DNA from: Dokdonella sp.
GTDB taxonomy: Bacteria > Pseudomonadota > Gammaproteobacteria > Xanthomonadales > Rhodanobacteraceae
Length of the DNA: 64,000 bases
NCBI RefSeq assembly: GCF_019634845.1
Contig: NZ_JAHCAQ010000001.1
Location: forward strand, 248,001 to 312,000
Direction: 5' to 3'
In this document: one piece after another, positions 8,942-18,519 of the stretch
How positions within the stretch are numbered: the stretch's first letter is position 1
Layout of the letters: each line of letters opens with the position of its first letter
Translations under genes and position numbers: made by a program
The notes under the pieces: generated by a model
Seen by the model: only the letters and a program-made list of their open reading frames with translations
Database searches by the model: none
What the model was told of the DNA's origin: nothing

Positions 8942-10330
8942 ATGTTCGAGTCCCTGAGCCAACGCCTGTCCGCCACCGTCCAGCGCCTGCGCGGCAAGGG
9001 GCGCCTGACCGAATCGAACATCCGCGAGGCCTTGCGCGAGGTGCGCATCGCCCTGCTCGAGGCCGATGTGGCGCTGCCGGTGGTGCAGGCGCTGATCCAG
9101 CGCGTGCAGGTCAAGGCGCTTGGCCAGGAGGTGCTGCGCAGCCTCACGCCGGGCCAGGCACTGGTCAAGGTCGTGCGCGACGAGCTGACCGCGGTCATGG
9201 GCAGCGCCAACAGCGATCTCAACCTTGCTGCCGCGCCACCGGCGATCGTGCTGATGGCCGGCCTGCAGGGTGCCGGCAAGACCACCACCGTGGCCAAGCT
9301 CGCGCGCTTGCTCAAGGAGCGGCGCAAGAAGAAGGTGATGGTGGTGAGCTGCGACGTGTACCGACCGGCGGCGATCGAGCAGTTGCGCACGCTGGCCGCA
9401 CAGGTCGATGTGTTGTTCCACCCGTCGGCCGCTGGCGAGGATCCGGTGGCGATCGCGCGCGCGGCGCACGACGCGGCACGCCGCAACTTTGCCGACGTGC
9501 TCATCGTCGACACCGCCGGCCGCCTGCATGTCGATGCGGCGATGATGGACGAGATCAAGGCCCTGCATGCCGCGCTCGACCCGGTCGAAACGCTGTTCGT
9601 GGTCGATTCGATGACGGGCCAGGACGCCGCCAATACGGCCAAGGCCTTTGCCGAGGCGCTGCCGCTGACGGGCGTGGTGCTGACCAAGACCGACGGCGAT
9701 GCGCGCGGCGGCGCCGCGTTGTCGGTGCGCTACGTGACGGGTCGGCCGATCAAGTTCATCGGCGTGAGCGAAAAGCCCGACGGGCTCGAGCCGTTCCACC
9801 CCGATCGCATTGCCACGCGCATCCTCGGCATGGGCGACGTGCTGTCGCTGGTCGAGCAGGTCGAGCAGAGCGTCGACCAGGAAAAGCAGCGCAAGCTGGC
9901 CGAGAAGGTGATCAAGGGCAAGCGCTTCGACCTCAACGACATGCGTGACCAGCTCGAGCAGATGATCAACATGGGCGGCATCGCCTCGCTGATGGACAAG
10001 CTGCCGGGTGTGTCGAGCCTGCCCGAGCACGTCAAGGGCAAGGCCAACGACGGTGAGGTCAAGCGCATGATCGCGATCATCGGCTCGATGACGAAAAAGG
10101 AACGTCGCCACCCCGATCTGCTCAACGGCTCGCGTCGTGCCCGCATCGCGCGCGGCTCGGGTACCCAGCCCGCCGACGTCAACCGCCTGCTCAAGCAGTA
10201 CCAGCAGATGGAGAAGATGATGGCCAAGCTCGGTGGCGGCGGCATCAAGGGACTCATGCGGCAGATGGGCGCCGCGATGAAGGGCATGGGTGGCGGTGGC
10301 ATGCCGCCCGGCGGCTTCCCCCGCCGCTGA
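8942..10330 (+). CDS. ffh: Ffh, signal recognition particle protein (SRP54)
   Basis: A 462-residue GTPase that binds 4.5S RNA and delivers nascent membrane proteins to FtsY and SecYEG. Seen in order: N domain MFESLSQRL, G1 GLQGAGKTTTVAKLA, G3 DTAGRLHVD, G4 TKTDGDARGG, then an M domain ending in the Met/Gly-rich tail GMGGGGMPPGGFPRR. ATG 8942 matches the standard Ffh N-terminus; the longer upstream frame is non-coding. A -10-like TACAAT lies at 8908-8913. No 4.5S RNA gene was found nearby. Confidence 0.97.
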   Translation: MFESLSQRLSATVQRLRGKGRLTESNIREALREVRIALLEADVALPVVQALIQRVQVKALGQEVLRSLTPGQALVKVVRDELTAVMGSANSDLNLAAAPPAIVLMAGLQGAGKTTTVAKLARLLKERRKKKVMVVSCDVYRPAAIEQLRTLAAQVDVLFHPSAAGEDPVAIARAAHDAARRNFADVLIVDTAGRLHVDAAMMDEIKALHAALDPVETLFVVDSMTGQDAANTAKAFAEALPLTGVVLTKTDGDARGGAALSVRYVTGRPIKFIGVSEKPDGLEPFHPDRIATRILGMGDVLSLVEQVEQSVDQEKQRKLAEKVIKGKRFDLNDMRDQLEQMINMGGIASLMDKLPGVSSLPEHVKGKANDGEVKRMIAIIGSMTKKERRHPDLLNGSRRARIARGSGTQPADVNRLLKQYQQMEKMMAKLGGGGIKGLMRQMGAAMKGMGGGGMPPGGFPRR

Positions 10331-10400
10331 AGGCGCCGCGGCGGTCAACCGGCCGCGCGTCGGCGCGTTGGATGCGTTCATCGCCGCGATGCCGCGTCGT

Positions 10401-10417
10401 GGGTTGTGTCACAACCC
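10401..10417. promoter_or_regulatory. 17-bp perfect palindrome upstream of the DUF1800 operon
   Basis: GGGTTGTG-T-CACAACCC is an exact 8+1+8 inverted repeat, 59 bases before the DUF1800 start and just upstream of a possible -10 (TATGCT, 10436-10441). The one-base centre cannot form an RNA hairpin, so a dimeric repressor or activator site is more likely than a terminator. The regulator is unknown. Confidence 0.5.
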
Positions 10418-10475
10418 GGGCGCTCGGCACGGCGCTATGCTGCGACCTCGGGTTCGGGGTCAGTGCGGGGCCATC

Positions 10476-12203
10476 ATGAACAAGCTGTTGCGGGCACTGT
10501 CGGGGTGCGTGTGCGCCTGCGTGTTGGGCGCGGGGACGTTGCAGGCGGCGGTCCACGACCGCATTTTCCGCTATGGATTCGATCCGGCCAGCGATGCGCC
10601 GGCCAATGCCAACGAGGCCGCGCGGTTCCTGACCCAGGCCACGTTCGGACCGACCCAGGCCGACATCGCACGCCTCATGGCGCTCGGCTATGACGCGTGG
10701 ATCGAGGAGCAGCTCGGCAAGCCGGCCACCCTGAGCCAGCCGACCGTCGAGCAGGTCGTCAACGCACGCACCGCCGGTGGCCAGAACGTCGGTTCGATGC
10801 AGCGCCTGCAGCGCTGGTACTGGCAGGCGGCCTACGCCCCCGACCAGTTGCGCCAGCGCATGGCGTTCGCGCTCAGCCAGATCTTCGTGATTTCCGACCA
10901 GGGCAGTTCGATCAGCCAGTACGTGGTACCGATGGCGGGCTACCAGGACATGCTTGCGCGCGACGCCTTCAAGCCGTACCGCACGCTGCTCGGTGACGTC
11001 ACGCTGCATCCGATGATGGGGCGCTACCTGTCCTCGTTCCGCAACCAGAAGGCCGGCGCCAGCACCAGCCCGGACGAAAACTACGCGCGCGAGGTCATGC
11101 AGCTGTTCTCGGTGGGGCTCATCAAGCGCAACATGGATTTCACGCCGGTCCTCGGCGGCGGCGTGCCGATCCCGACCTACGACCAGACCACGATCACGCA
11201 GACCGCCAAGGTGTTCACCGGCTTCACCTGGAACGATGCGCCGACCAGCCCCTCGCCGAACTTCTACGGCGGTGGCCAGACCTTCGCCGCGCAGTCGGCG
11301 CCGATGGCCTGCTGGGGCACCGAGCTGTTCCCGGCCACCGGCACCGGCAGCAACAACATGCGCCATGACATCAGCGCCAAGTCGGTGCTGGCGGGCCTCA
11401 CGATTCCGGCGGGACAGACCTGCGCGCAGGATGTCGGCGACGAACTCGACATCATCGCCGCCCATCCCAACGTCGCGCCGTTCATTTCGCGTCAGCTCAT
11501 CCAACGCTTCGTCACCAGCAATCCGTCGCCGGCCTACATCGAGCGCGTGGCCACCGTATTCGACACCAGTTATGGCGACCTGGGGGACGTGATCAAGGCG
11601 ATCCTGCTCGACAATGAGGCGCGTCAGGCGCCCGTGCTCACGGCCGGCGATTCCTACGGCAAGCTGCGCGAGCCGGTGCTGCGCCTGACGGCGATGTGGC
11701 GCGCGTTCGATGCGCAGCCCCCGGCGCCCGACGCCTATGGCGAGGTCAAGATGACGGCCGGCAGCAGTCTCATCGGCGCGCTCGCGCAGGGACCGCTGCA
11801 GTCGCCGAGCGTGTTCAACTTCTACGTGCCCGACTACCAGCCGCCCGGTGCGCTGGCCGACGCCGGTCGCTACGCGCCGGAGCTGGAAATCGTCAGCGAG
11901 AGCACGACCTACAGCACGGGCAACACCTGGTACAACTTCACCGCGCGCGCCTACCTGGGCATGAGCAATCCCCCGGTCGACCGGCCGCTGGTGAACCTCG
12001 CCGCGCTTACCGCCAACGCGACTGCGCCGGCGGCGATGGTCGCCACCATCAACCAGCGTCTGCTGTATGGCTCGATGTCGCCGATGCTGCAAGCGACCCT
12101 GACCGGCATGCTGATCAACCTCAACGGCGCCAGCGCGGCCGAAAAGGCCTGGTCGGCGCTGTACCTGACGATGCTGTCGCCCGATTACGCCACCCAGCGC
12201 TGA
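10476..12203 (+). CDS. Exported DUF1800 family protein
   Basis: A 575-residue protein with a signal peptide (hydrophobic CVCACVLGAGTLQAA). The DUF1800 body starts with EAARFLTQATFGPTQADIARL, continues through YWQAAYAPDQLRQRMAFALS and DENYAREVMQLFSVGL, and has KVFTGFTW further on. Right after the signal peptide comes DRIFRYGFDP, a copy of a motif seen at the C-termini of two other exported proteins here. The biochemical role of DUF1800 is unknown; it is commonly found beside DUF1501 genes, as here (10-base gap). The ATG was chosen because it begins the signal peptide. A palindromic operator candidate lies at 10401-10417. Confidence 0.9.
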   Translation: MNKLLRALSGCVCACVLGAGTLQAAVHDRIFRYGFDPASDAPANANEAARFLTQATFGPTQADIARLMALGYDAWIEEQLGKPATLSQPTVEQVVNARTAGGQNVGSMQRLQRWYWQAAYAPDQLRQRMAFALSQIFVISDQGSSISQYVVPMAGYQDMLARDAFKPYRTLLGDVTLHPMMGRYLSSFRNQKAGASTSPDENYAREVMQLFSVGLIKRNMDFTPVLGGGVPIPTYDQTTITQTAKVFTGFTWNDAPTSPSPNFYGGGQTFAAQSAPMACWGTELFPATGTGSNNMRHDISAKSVLAGLTIPAGQTCAQDVGDELDIIAAHPNVAPFISRQLIQRFVTSNPSPAYIERVATVFDTSYGDLGDVIKAILLDNEARQAPVLTAGDSYGKLREPVLRLTAMWRAFDAQPPAPDAYGEVKMTAGSSLIGALAQGPLQSPSVFNFYVPDYQPPGALADAGRYAPELEIVSESTTYSTGNTWYNFTARAYLGMSNPPVDRPLVNLAALTANATAPAAMVATINQRLLYGSMSPMLQATLTGMLINLNGASAAEKAWSALYLTMLSPDYATQR

Positions 12204-12213
12204 GGACACGACC

Positions 12214-13692
12214 ATGAGCCAGATTCGCCAGACCCGTCGTGACTTCCTGCGCGGTCTCGCCGCGGCTGCCTGTTGCGGTGGCGTTCCGGCGCTGTTTCCG
12301 CAGCTGCGCATGATCGGCACTGCACTGGCCGGGACGCGCGCGCTGACCGGCTACAAGGCGCTGGTGTGCGTATACCTGTCCGGCGGCAACGACTCGTGGA
12401 ACATGCTGGTGCCCTACGACGCGGCGCGGCATGCGGTCTACGCCACCTCGCGCGGCGGCGTCTACAACGCCAGCGGCAACCCCGGGGGGCTTGCGCTGCC
12501 CTTGCCCACGGGCAGCCAGATTCCGTTGCAGACGATCGTCGACGCCGCCACCACGGGCGACGTCAGCCAGTACTTCATGCATCGCTCGCTGGAACGGCTG
12601 GCGGCCATCTACCGTGCCAACAAACTCGCCTTCGCCGTCAACGTGGGTCCGCTGGTGCGCCCGATCACGATGGCCGACTACGCGACCAGCAGCAACCGGC
12701 CGCCGCAACTGTTCTCGCATTCGGACCAGGAAAACCTTTGGCACCAGGCCAACACCACCGCCGGTTCGGTGCGTGGCTGGGGCGGGCGCAGCGGCGACAT
12801 CGTGCGTTCGTCCAACGCCAACCAGGATCTGTCGCCGTGCATTTCGATCGCTGGCGCCAACCGATTCGAGATCGGCTTCAACACGGTGCCCTACCAGATG
12901 TCATCGAGCGGGCTGACCGCGCTCAGTGGCATGTGCAATCCGACGCCATGCTCAGGCGTGAGCGCGACCAGCGTGCGCGACAACGCGCTCAACGCGATGC
13001 TCGAGGCCAGTTACGAGAGCGACCTCGCTGGCGAATACGCCAAGGTGTTCGGCCGTGGTCGCGACTTGTACAACCTGCTCAAGGCCGGACTCGATGCGAC
13101 GACACTGGCCACCACGTTCCCCTCGGGCAACACGCTCGCGGCGCAACTGCAGACCGTCGCCAAGCTGATCAAGCTGTCGCGCCAGCAGAACTATGCGGCG
13201 CGGCAGATCTACTACGTGCGCTATGGCGGCTTCGACCTGCACGCCGGGCTCATGTCCGGTGGCAACAGCGATCATGCCGCACTGCTGGCCAACGTCGATG
13301 CGGCGCTGGGGGCGTTCTGGGACGCGCTCGGGCCCGGCGACATCAATTCGCGCAACGAGGTCACGGTGTTCAGCGCCTCGGAGTTCGCGCGCACGCTGCA
13401 ATCCAATGGCTCGGGCTCGGACCATGGCTGGGGTGGCGTGCAGTTCGCGTTCGGCGGCGCGGTCAATGGCGGGCGCCTGTACAGCGATGGCGGCGGCCCG
13501 ATCAGCGGCTTCCCCAACCAGAGCCTGACCGCACCCAACAATTTCTCGCGCGGACAGATGATCCCCGGCATCAGCGTCGACCAGTACGCCGCCACGTTGG
13601 CGCAATGGCTTGGGGTCACCGCGCCGGCTGACCTTGCCGCGATCTTCCCGAACCTCGCGCAGTTCGGCAGCAGCAACCTCGGTTTCGTGTAG
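12214..13692 (+). CDS. Tat-exported DUF1501 (sulfatase-like fold) protein
   Basis: A 492-residue protein with a Tat signal near the N-terminus ([18 protein letters not shown]). The DUF1501 hallmarks are the [20 protein letters not shown] segment, GGFDLHAGL and the C-terminal FSASEFART...[11 protein letters not shown]1501 proteins are distantly related to alkaline phosphatase/sulfatase folds, but no substrate is established. Co-transcription with the DUF1800 gene before it and a small heme-type protein after it (no gap: the GTG follows the TAG) suggests a periplasmic complex. Tat export implies folding, perhaps with metal, in the cytoplasm. Confidence 0.9.
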   Translation: MSQIRQTRRDFLRGLAAAACCGGVPALFPQLRMIGTALAGTRALTGYKALVCVYLSGGNDSWNMLVPYDAARHAVYATSRGGVYNASGNPGGLALPLPTGSQIPLQTIVDAATTGDVSQYFMHRSLERLAAIYRANKLAFAVNVGPLVRPITMADYATSSNRPPQLFSHSDQENLWHQANTTAGSVRGWGGRSGDIVRSSNANQDLSPCISIAGANRFEIGFNTVPYQMSSSGLTALSGMCNPTPCSGVSATSVRDNALNAMLEASYESDLAGEYAKVFGRGRDLYNLLKAGLDATTLATTFPSGNTLAAQLQTVAKLIKLSRQQNYAARQIYYVRYGGFDLHAGLMSGGNSDHAALLANVDAALGAFWDALGPGDINSRNEVTVFSASEFARTLQSNGSGSDHGWGGVQFAFGGAVNGGRLYSDGGGPISGFPNQSLTAPNNFSRGQMIPGISVDQYAATLAQWLGVTAPADLAAIFPNLAQFGSSNLGFV

Positions 13693-14208
13693 GTGGCGCC
13701 GCGTCTGCTCGCGCTGGGGCTGCTGCTGGCCGGCGCCGGCGCCGCTGCCGGCACGCCGCCACCGGGCGGCTGCACGCGCATTGCCGATATCGCGCCGCTC
13801 TACACGATCACCTACGGCGCGGCGGTGCAGGGCCTGTTCGACGACTACGCGACCAACGGCGGCAGCGCCGGTTGCGTCGACTGTCACTTCGCGCCGCCAC
13901 CACAACCCAGTGGTGGGCTCGACCTCAGTGCCGGTACGTCGTGGGCCCATCTGGTCAACGTGCCGAGCCACGAGGATCCGTCGATGCTGTATGTCGTGCC
14001 GGGCGATCCCGCGCGCAGCCTGTTGTTCCGCAAGATCAACTGCGACGATCCTGGCGTCGGTGGGCGCATGCCGCTCGACGGCTATGGCGGCGGGCTGCTG
14101 CCCGAGCAACAGGCGTTGATCTACGACTGGATTGCCAACGGTGCGCAGCCCGGCACCAGCGACACGCTGTACCGCGACGGCTTCGAGATCCGCGGCTTCG
14201 TGCCCTGA
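13693..14208 (+). CDS. Small secreted monoheme cytochrome-like protein
   Basis: 171 residues from a GTG that immediately follows the DUF1501 stop. It has a signal peptide ([16 protein letters not shown]) and one CxxCH heme c attachment motif in [10 protein letters not shown] (residues about 59-68), with a possible distal Met in [11 protein letters not shown]. The pattern 'DCH...[20 protein letters not shown]...MPLDG' resembles the short cytochrome modules found with DUF1501-type proteins in Planctomycetes. The end, [15 protein letters not shown], contains the F/Y-x-x-G-F-D/E motif. It probably passes electrons for, or is a partner of, the DUF1800/DUF1501 pair; that is inference. Confidence 0.75.
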   Translation: MAPRLLALGLLLAGAGAAAGTPPPGGCTRIADIAPLYTITYGAAVQGLFDDYATNGGSAGCVDCHFAPPPQPSGGLDLSAGTSWAHLVNVPSHEDPSMLYVVPGDPARSLLFRKINCDDPGVGGRMPLDGYGGGLLPEQQALIYDWIANGAQPGTSDTLYRDGFEIRGFVP

Positions 14209-14229
14209 CTGGCGCCCGTACGGCGCCAG
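14209..14229 (+). terminator. Stem-loop at end of DUF1800/DUF1501/heme operon
   Basis: CTGGCGCC-CGTAC-GGCGCCAG, an 8-bp stem that starts immediately after the stop codon. It lacks an adjacent T-run, although a T-rich stretch (TTTATTTTTT) occurs about 40 bases later. A weak terminator or 3'-end protector. Confidence 0.4.
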
Positions 14230-14290
14230 CCGCGTGCGCCCGCCACTCATGCCAAGTCGTTGCGGGGCTTTATTTTTTCCCGATTGCCGC

Positions 14291-14296
14291 TAGAAT
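14291..14296 (+). promoter_or_regulatory. -10 box of the rpsP operon promoter
   Basis: TAGAAT, 79 bases before the rpsP start, after an unusually T-rich stretch (14269-14278). The -35 at 17 bases (CTTTAT, 14268-14273) is poor. It is the only plausible promoter between the heme protein and rpsP. Confidence 0.5.
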
Positions 14297-14375
14297 GGCG
14301 GGCTCCCGACGCGCAGGGACCGCTTCCGGTTCCGCCGACGACGGCGCAGACTCCGAAAAAAACCGAGCAAAATCA

Positions 14376-14627
14376 ATGGTCAAGATTCGCCTTTCCCGCG
14401 GCGGTGCGAAGAGCCGTCCGTTCTACCACATCATCGTGACGGACAGCCGCAACGCCCGCGATGGCCGCAACATCGAGCGCGTGGGTTATTTCAACCCGAT
14501 CGCGACCGGCAAGGAAGTGCGCCTGGAGCTGGACACGGGCAAGGTCAAGGCCTGGCTCGACAAGGGCGCCCAGCTCACCGACAAGGTGCGCGTGCTGTAC
14601 AAGGAAGCCAGCAAGCAGGCAGCCTGA
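14376..14627 (+). CDS. rpsP: Ribosomal protein bS16
   Basis: 83 residues starting [17 protein letters not shown] and containing [19 protein letters not shown], which is a full match to the bS16 pattern and length. It is part of the body of the 30S subunit. First gene of the rpsP-rimM-trmD-rplS operon; the ATG is fixed by family conservation (the upstream frame is not coding). Confidence 0.97.
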   Translation: MVKIRLSRGGAKSRPFYHIIVTDSRNARDGRNIERVGYFNPIATGKEVRLELDTGKVKAWLDKGAQLTDKVRVLYKEASKQAA

Positions 14628-14632
14628 CTGCC

Positions 14633-15145
14633 GTGACCGGGGCGGCCAAGCTCGTCCTGCTCGGCAAGGTGGTCGGGGTGCACGGTATCCGCGGCGAGGT
14701 CAAACTCGAGTCGTATACCGAGCCCAGGACGCAGATCTTCCGCTACCAGCCGTGGCAGCTGCGTTCGGCAACAGGTGAAACCACGATCGCGGGCAGCCGC
14801 GGGCGTGAACAAGGCAAGGGCATCGTGGCGACGTTGCCCGGCATTGCCGATCGCGACGCTGCGGCGGCGCTGGTCGGCAGCGAGATCCGGGTCGAGCGCA
14901 GTGCGCTGCCTGCGGTCGGTCCCGGCGAGTATTACTGGGTCGATCTCGAGGGCCTGGTGGTGGAAACGGTGCACGGCGTGTCCTTGGGCACGGTGTCGCA
15001 TCTGGTGGCAACCGGCGCCAACGATGTGCTGGTGGTGAAGGACGCAATGCGCGAGCGGCTGATTCCGTTTCTGGTCGGTTCGTTCGTGACGCAGGTGGAT
15101 CTGGTCGGCGGGCGCATCATCGTCGACTGGGATCCGGAGTTCTGA
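14633..15145 (+). CDS. rimM: RimM, 16S rRNA processing protein
   Basis: 170 residues from a GTG five bases after rpsP. The N-terminal RimM barrel begins LVLLGKVVGVHGIRGEVKLES and the C-terminal PRC domain contains EYYWVDLEGL and VKDAMRERLIPF. RimM binds S19 and helps 30S head maturation. Its place between rpsP and trmD is the conserved proteobacterial order. Confidence 0.96.
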   Translation: MTGAAKLVLLGKVVGVHGIRGEVKLESYTEPRTQIFRYQPWQLRSATGETTIAGSRGREQGKGIVATLPGIADRDAAAALVGSEIRVERSALPAVGPGEYYWVDLEGLVVETVHGVSLGTVSHLVATGANDVLVVKDAMRERLIPFLVGSFVTQVDLVGGRIIVDWDPEF

Positions 15146-15211
15146 TCGACGCGCTCAGGGATGATCGCAACGGCTAAACCGGCGGCAGCAGGGACAGGTG
15201 CGACAACACGC

Positions 15212-15991
15212 ATGCGCATCGATGTCATCACGCTGTTTCCGGATTTCGTCGAAGGTTGTGCGAGAGTGGGAGTGGTCGGGCGCGCTTGCGAGCGCGGGCT
15301 GATCGAGATCGCGACATGGAATCCGCGCGATTTCGCCAGTGACAACTACCGCTCGGCCGACGATCGCTGCTATGGCGGCGGTCCCGGCGTGGTGATGATG
15401 ATCGATCCGTTGGCAAGGGCGCTGGCCAGTGCGCGCGCCGCCAGTGGGTCGAGCGAAGGCAAGGCGATTTACCTGAGCCCGCAGGGAAGGCGGCTCGACC
15501 AGGCCAAGGTGGAGGCACTCGCGCGGCGCGATCATCTGATCCTGCTGTGCGGCCGCTACGAAGGCGTGGACGAAAGATTCATCGAGCACGCGGTCGAGGA
15601 GGAGATATCCGTCGGCGACTACGTGCTCTCCGGCGGCGAGTTGGCGGCGGCGATCATCATCGACGCGGTCGGGCGCCTGCAGGAAGGTGTGCTGCACGAT
15701 GCGCAGTCGGCGTTGCAGGATTCGTTCGCGAATGGCCTGCTCGACTGCCCGCACTACACGCGCCCGGAGCGGCACGCGTGGGGCGTGGTACCGGCGGTGC
15801 TGACTTCGGGTGACCATGCGGCCATTGCGCGCTGGCGTCTGAAGCAGTCGCTGGGACGCACCTGGTTGCGGCGGCCCGACCTGCTGGCGCAGCTCGAGCT
15901 GGATGACAGGCAACGCGCGCTGCTGGACGAGTTCCGGCGCGAGCACGAGGCAAAGACCACGCGCGATCGCGACAGCGGTTCGGGCGAATGA
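15212..15991 (+). CDS. trmD: TrmD, tRNA (guanine37-N1)-methyltransferase
   Basis: 259 residues (E. coli has 255). Starts [12 protein letters not shown]; has the SPOUT trefoil-knot elements [24 protein letters not shown] and the [10 protein letters not shown] segment that bind S-adenosylmethionine, and the PHYTRPE substrate loop. It methylates G37 of tRNAs reading CNN codons and prevents +1 frameshifts. ATG 15212 was chosen over 15161 because the family begins at MRIDV. The gap to rimM is 66 bases. Confidence 0.97.
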   Translation: MRIDVITLFPDFVEGCARVGVVGRACERGLIEIATWNPRDFASDNYRSADDRCYGGGPGVVMMIDPLARALASARAASGSSEGKAIYLSPQGRRLDQAKVEALARRDHLILLCGRYEGVDERFIEHAVEEEISVGDYVLSGGELAAAIIIDAVGRLQEGVLHDAQSALQDSFANGLLDCPHYTRPERHAWGVVPAVLTSGDHAAIARWRLKQSLGRTWLRRPDLLAQLELDDRQRALLDEFRREHEAKTTRDRDSGSGE

Positions 15992-16016
15992 AACATCGGA
16001 CCCATTGGTGAACGTG

Positions 16017-16376
16017 ATGAACCTGATCCAGCAATTCGAAGCCGCCCAGATGACCCGCGCCCTGCCGGAATTCGCCCCCGGCGACACCGTGATCGTCAAC
16101 GTCAAGGTCAAGGAAGGCAACCGCGAGCGCGTGCAGGCCTACGAAGGCGTGGTCATCGCGCGCAAGAACGCCGGCCTCAACTCGGCCTTTACCGTGCGCA
16201 AGATCTCGCATGGTCATGGCGTGGAGCGCGTGTTCCAGTCGCACAGCCCGGCCATCGACTCGGTGGTGGTCAAGCGTCATGGCAAGGTGCGCGGCGCGAA
16301 GCTGTATTACCTGCGTGGCCTGGAAGGCAAGGCCGCCCGCATCCAGGAAGACCTCGGCGCCACCGCCAGGAAGTAA
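16017..16376 (+). CDS. rplS: Ribosomal protein bL19
   Basis: 119 residues with the bL19 pattern: [72 protein letters not shown]. It lies at the 30S/50S interface. A GTG three codons upstream (16008) is an alternative start. Last gene of the operon, followed by a strong intrinsic terminator at 16428-16457. Confidence 0.96.
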   Translation: MNLIQQFEAAQMTRALPEFAPGDTVIVNVKVKEGNRERVQAYEGVVIARKNAGLNSAFTVRKISHGHGVERVFQSHSPAIDSVVVKRHGKVRGAKLYYLRGLEGKAARIQEDLGATARK

Positions 16377-16427
16377 TTCCTCCCTCATTGGTCTTGGAGC
16401 ATCGAGTCGCGTCTGTGCTCCTCGTCG

Positions 16428-16457
16428 GAACGGCCCCGGCAACGGGGCCGTTCTTTT
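16428..16457 (+). terminator. Intrinsic terminator of the rpsP-rplS operon
   Basis: GAACGGCCCC-GGCAAC-GGGGCCGTTC, a perfect 10-bp stem followed directly by TTTT. It lies 52 bases after the rplS stop, and is the clearest Rho-independent terminator on the plus strand. Confidence 0.93.
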
Positions 16458-16585
16458 GCGTGTGGTGCTGACGACGACGGCACTGCCGGCGCAGCGATGG
16501 CGCGCCGTGGTCAGGCCCGGCTCGGCGCCCAGCGACCCGTCGGCCAGTGGCCACGCCCAGTGACCCCGACTTCGCGGCGTGCCGG

Positions 16586-16614
16586 CTTGAAGCCCGCGCC
16601 GGGCGCCACCATCT
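16586..16614 (+). promoter_or_regulatory. Heat-shock (sigma-32) type promoter of htpG
   Basis: CTTGAAG (16586-16592), 14 bases, then CACCATCT (16607-16614): the -35 matches CTTGAAA in six of seven positions and the -10 matches CCCCATNT with one mismatch. The predicted start lies near 16621, 24 bases before the htpG ATG. HtpG is a classic sigma-32 target. Confidence 0.7.
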
Positions 16615-16644
16615 GCGCCGCAGCCATTTTTTGCCGAGGGAGCC

Positions 16645-18519
16645 ATGACGAGCCAAACCGAGACGCGCCCATTCGAGGCCGAAGTGTCCCAGGTACTGCA
16701 CCTGGTCACCCATTCGCTGTATTCGCACAAGGACATCTTCCTGCGCGAACTGGTCTCCAATGCATCCGACGCCTGCGACAAGCTGCGCTTCGCCGCGCTG
16801 TCCGACGCCGCGCTCACCGCGGGCGATGCCGAGCTGCGCATCGAGATCGAGTACGACAAGGACGCGCGCACGCTCACGATCCGCGACAACGGCATCGGCA
16901 TGACGCGCGAGGAGGTGATCGACAACGTCGGCACCATCGCGCGCTCGGGCACGCGCAAGTTCCTCGAATCGCTGTCGGGTGACGCCCGCAAGGACACCCA
17001 GCTCATCGGCCAGTTCGGCGTTGGGTTCTATTCGGCGTTCATCGTCGCCGACAAGGTCACGCTGCTGACGCGCAAGGCCGGCGGCAACAGTGCCGACGGC
17101 GTGCGTTGGGAGTCGACCGGCAGCGGCCAGTACACGCTGGAAGCAGCCGACCTTGCCGCGCGCGGCACCAGCGTGACGCTGCATCTCAAGGCCGGTGAGG
17201 AGGAGTTTCTCGACGGCTGGAAGCTGCGCGAACTGGTCAAGCGCTATTCCGATCACGTCGCCTTCCCGATCCGCCTGCGCGCCGAAGACGGCGACAAGCC
17301 CAGCGGCGAGTTCGAAACCGTCAACCATGCAGTCGCCCTGTGGGCGAGGCCCAAGGCCGACATCAGCGACGACGACTACCGCGCGTTCTACAAGTCGCTC
17401 AGCCACGACTTCAATGAGCCGCTGGCGTGGACGCACAACCGCGTCGAGGGCGCGCAGAGCTACACGAGCCTGCTCTACGTGCCCGAGAAGCCGCCTTTCG
17501 ACGCGGTGTTCAGCGGCCGTGACGAGCGCCACGGCCTCAAGCTCTACATCCGCCGCGTGTTCATCATGGACGCCAGCGAGCAGTTGTTGCCGACCTACCT
17601 GCGCTTCGTGCGCGGCGTGGTCGACTCCGACGACCTGCCGCTCAACGTGAGCCGCGAGATCCTGCAGGAGAACCGCCTCGTCGCGCAGATCCGCAGCGCC
17701 TGCGTCAAGCGCACGCTCGACCTGCTCGACAAGCTCGCCAAGGACGAGCCGGAGAAGTTCACGCAGTTCACCGCGGCGTTCGGCAACGTGCTCAAGGAGG
17801 GCATCGCCGAGGATGGCGCCAACCGCGAGCGCATCGCCAAACTGCTGCGCTTTGCCTCGACCCAGGGCGAGGATGCGAACAAGACCGTCTCGCTCGACGA
17901 CTACATCGCGCGCATGGCGGCCGGCCAGGAAGTCATCTGGTACATCACCGCTGATTCGTGGCTCGCCGCGCGCAACAGTCCGCAGATCGAGTCGCTCAAG
18001 GCGCGCGGCATCGAGGTGCTGCTGCTCGGCGACCGCATCGACGAGTGGATGATCGGCTACCTGCACGAATACGCCGGCAAGAAGCTGCGCAACGCCGCCA
18101 AGGGCGAGCTCGACGCCGCCGATGGCGGCGACGCGCAGGCGCGCGAGGCGGCGGCGCAGGCCGCGCAGCCCGTGCTCGACCGCCTCAAGCAGTCACTCGG
18201 TGACGCGGTCGACAAGGTGCAGGTCGGTCACCGCCTCACCGAATCGCCGGCCTGCATCGTGCTCGGCGAGTACGACATGGCGCCGCACATGCAGCGCCTG
18301 CTGCGCGAGGCCGGGCACGACGTGCCGGCCAGCAAACCGATCCTCGAGATCAACCCGCAGCACGCGCTCGTGCAGCGCTTCGCCGCCGAGACCGACGCCG
18401 CGCGCAGCGCCGATCTGGCCCAGTTGCTGCTCGAGGAAGCGCAGCTCACCGCCGGCGACCAGTTGCCCGACCCGAGCGCATTCATCGCGCGCGTCAACCG
18501 GATCGTGCTCGGCGCGTGA
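16645..18519 (+). CDS. htpG: HtpG, Hsp90-family molecular chaperone
   Basis: 624 residues, the length of bacterial Hsp90. The N-terminal ATPase domain has FLRELVSNASDACDKLRF (ATP Glu/Asn), IRDNGIGMTREE, and the lid GQFGVGFYSAF; the middle domain has LPLNVSREILQENR; the C-terminal dimerisation domain ends near INRIVLG-like VNRIVLGA. A cytoplasmic dimer that remodels clients with DnaK. A strong GAGGGAG lies just before the ATG and a heat-shock-type promoter further upstream. Confidence 0.98.
   Translation: MTSQTETRPFEAEVSQVLHLVTHSLYSHKDIFLRELVSNASDACDKLRFAALSDAALTAGDAELRIEIEYDKDARTLTIRDNGIGMTREEVIDNVGTIARSGTRKFLESLSGDARKDTQLIGQFGVGFYSAFIVADKVTLLTRKAGGNSADGVRWESTGSGQYTLEAADLAARGTSVTLHLKAGEEEFLDGWKLRELVKRYSDHVAFPIRLRAEDGDKPSGEFETVNHAVALWARPKADISDDDYRAFYKSLSHDFNEPLAWTHNRVEGAQSYTSLLYVPEKPPFDAVFSGRDERHGLKLYIRRVFIMDASEQLLPTYLRFVRGVVDSDDLPLNVSREILQENRLVAQIRSACVKRTLDLLDKLAKDEPEKFTQFTAAFGNVLKEGIAEDGANRERIAKLLRFASTQGEDANKTVSLDDYIARMAAGQEVIWYITADSWLAARNSPQIESLKARGIEVLLLGDRIDEWMIGYLHEYAGKKLRNAAKGELDAADGGDAQAREAAAQAAQPVLDRLKQSLGDAVDKVQVGHRLTESPACIVLGEYDMAPHMQRLLREAGHDVPASKPILEINPQHALVQRFAAETDAARSADLAQLLLEEAQLTAGDQLPDPSAFIARVNRIVLGA

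Noticed and set aside
10321-10344. Possible terminator hairpin overlapping the ffh stop (CCGCCGC...GCGGCGG)
   Set aside because: Seven pairs with a ten-base loop inside coding sequence and no T-run; expected by chance at this GC content.
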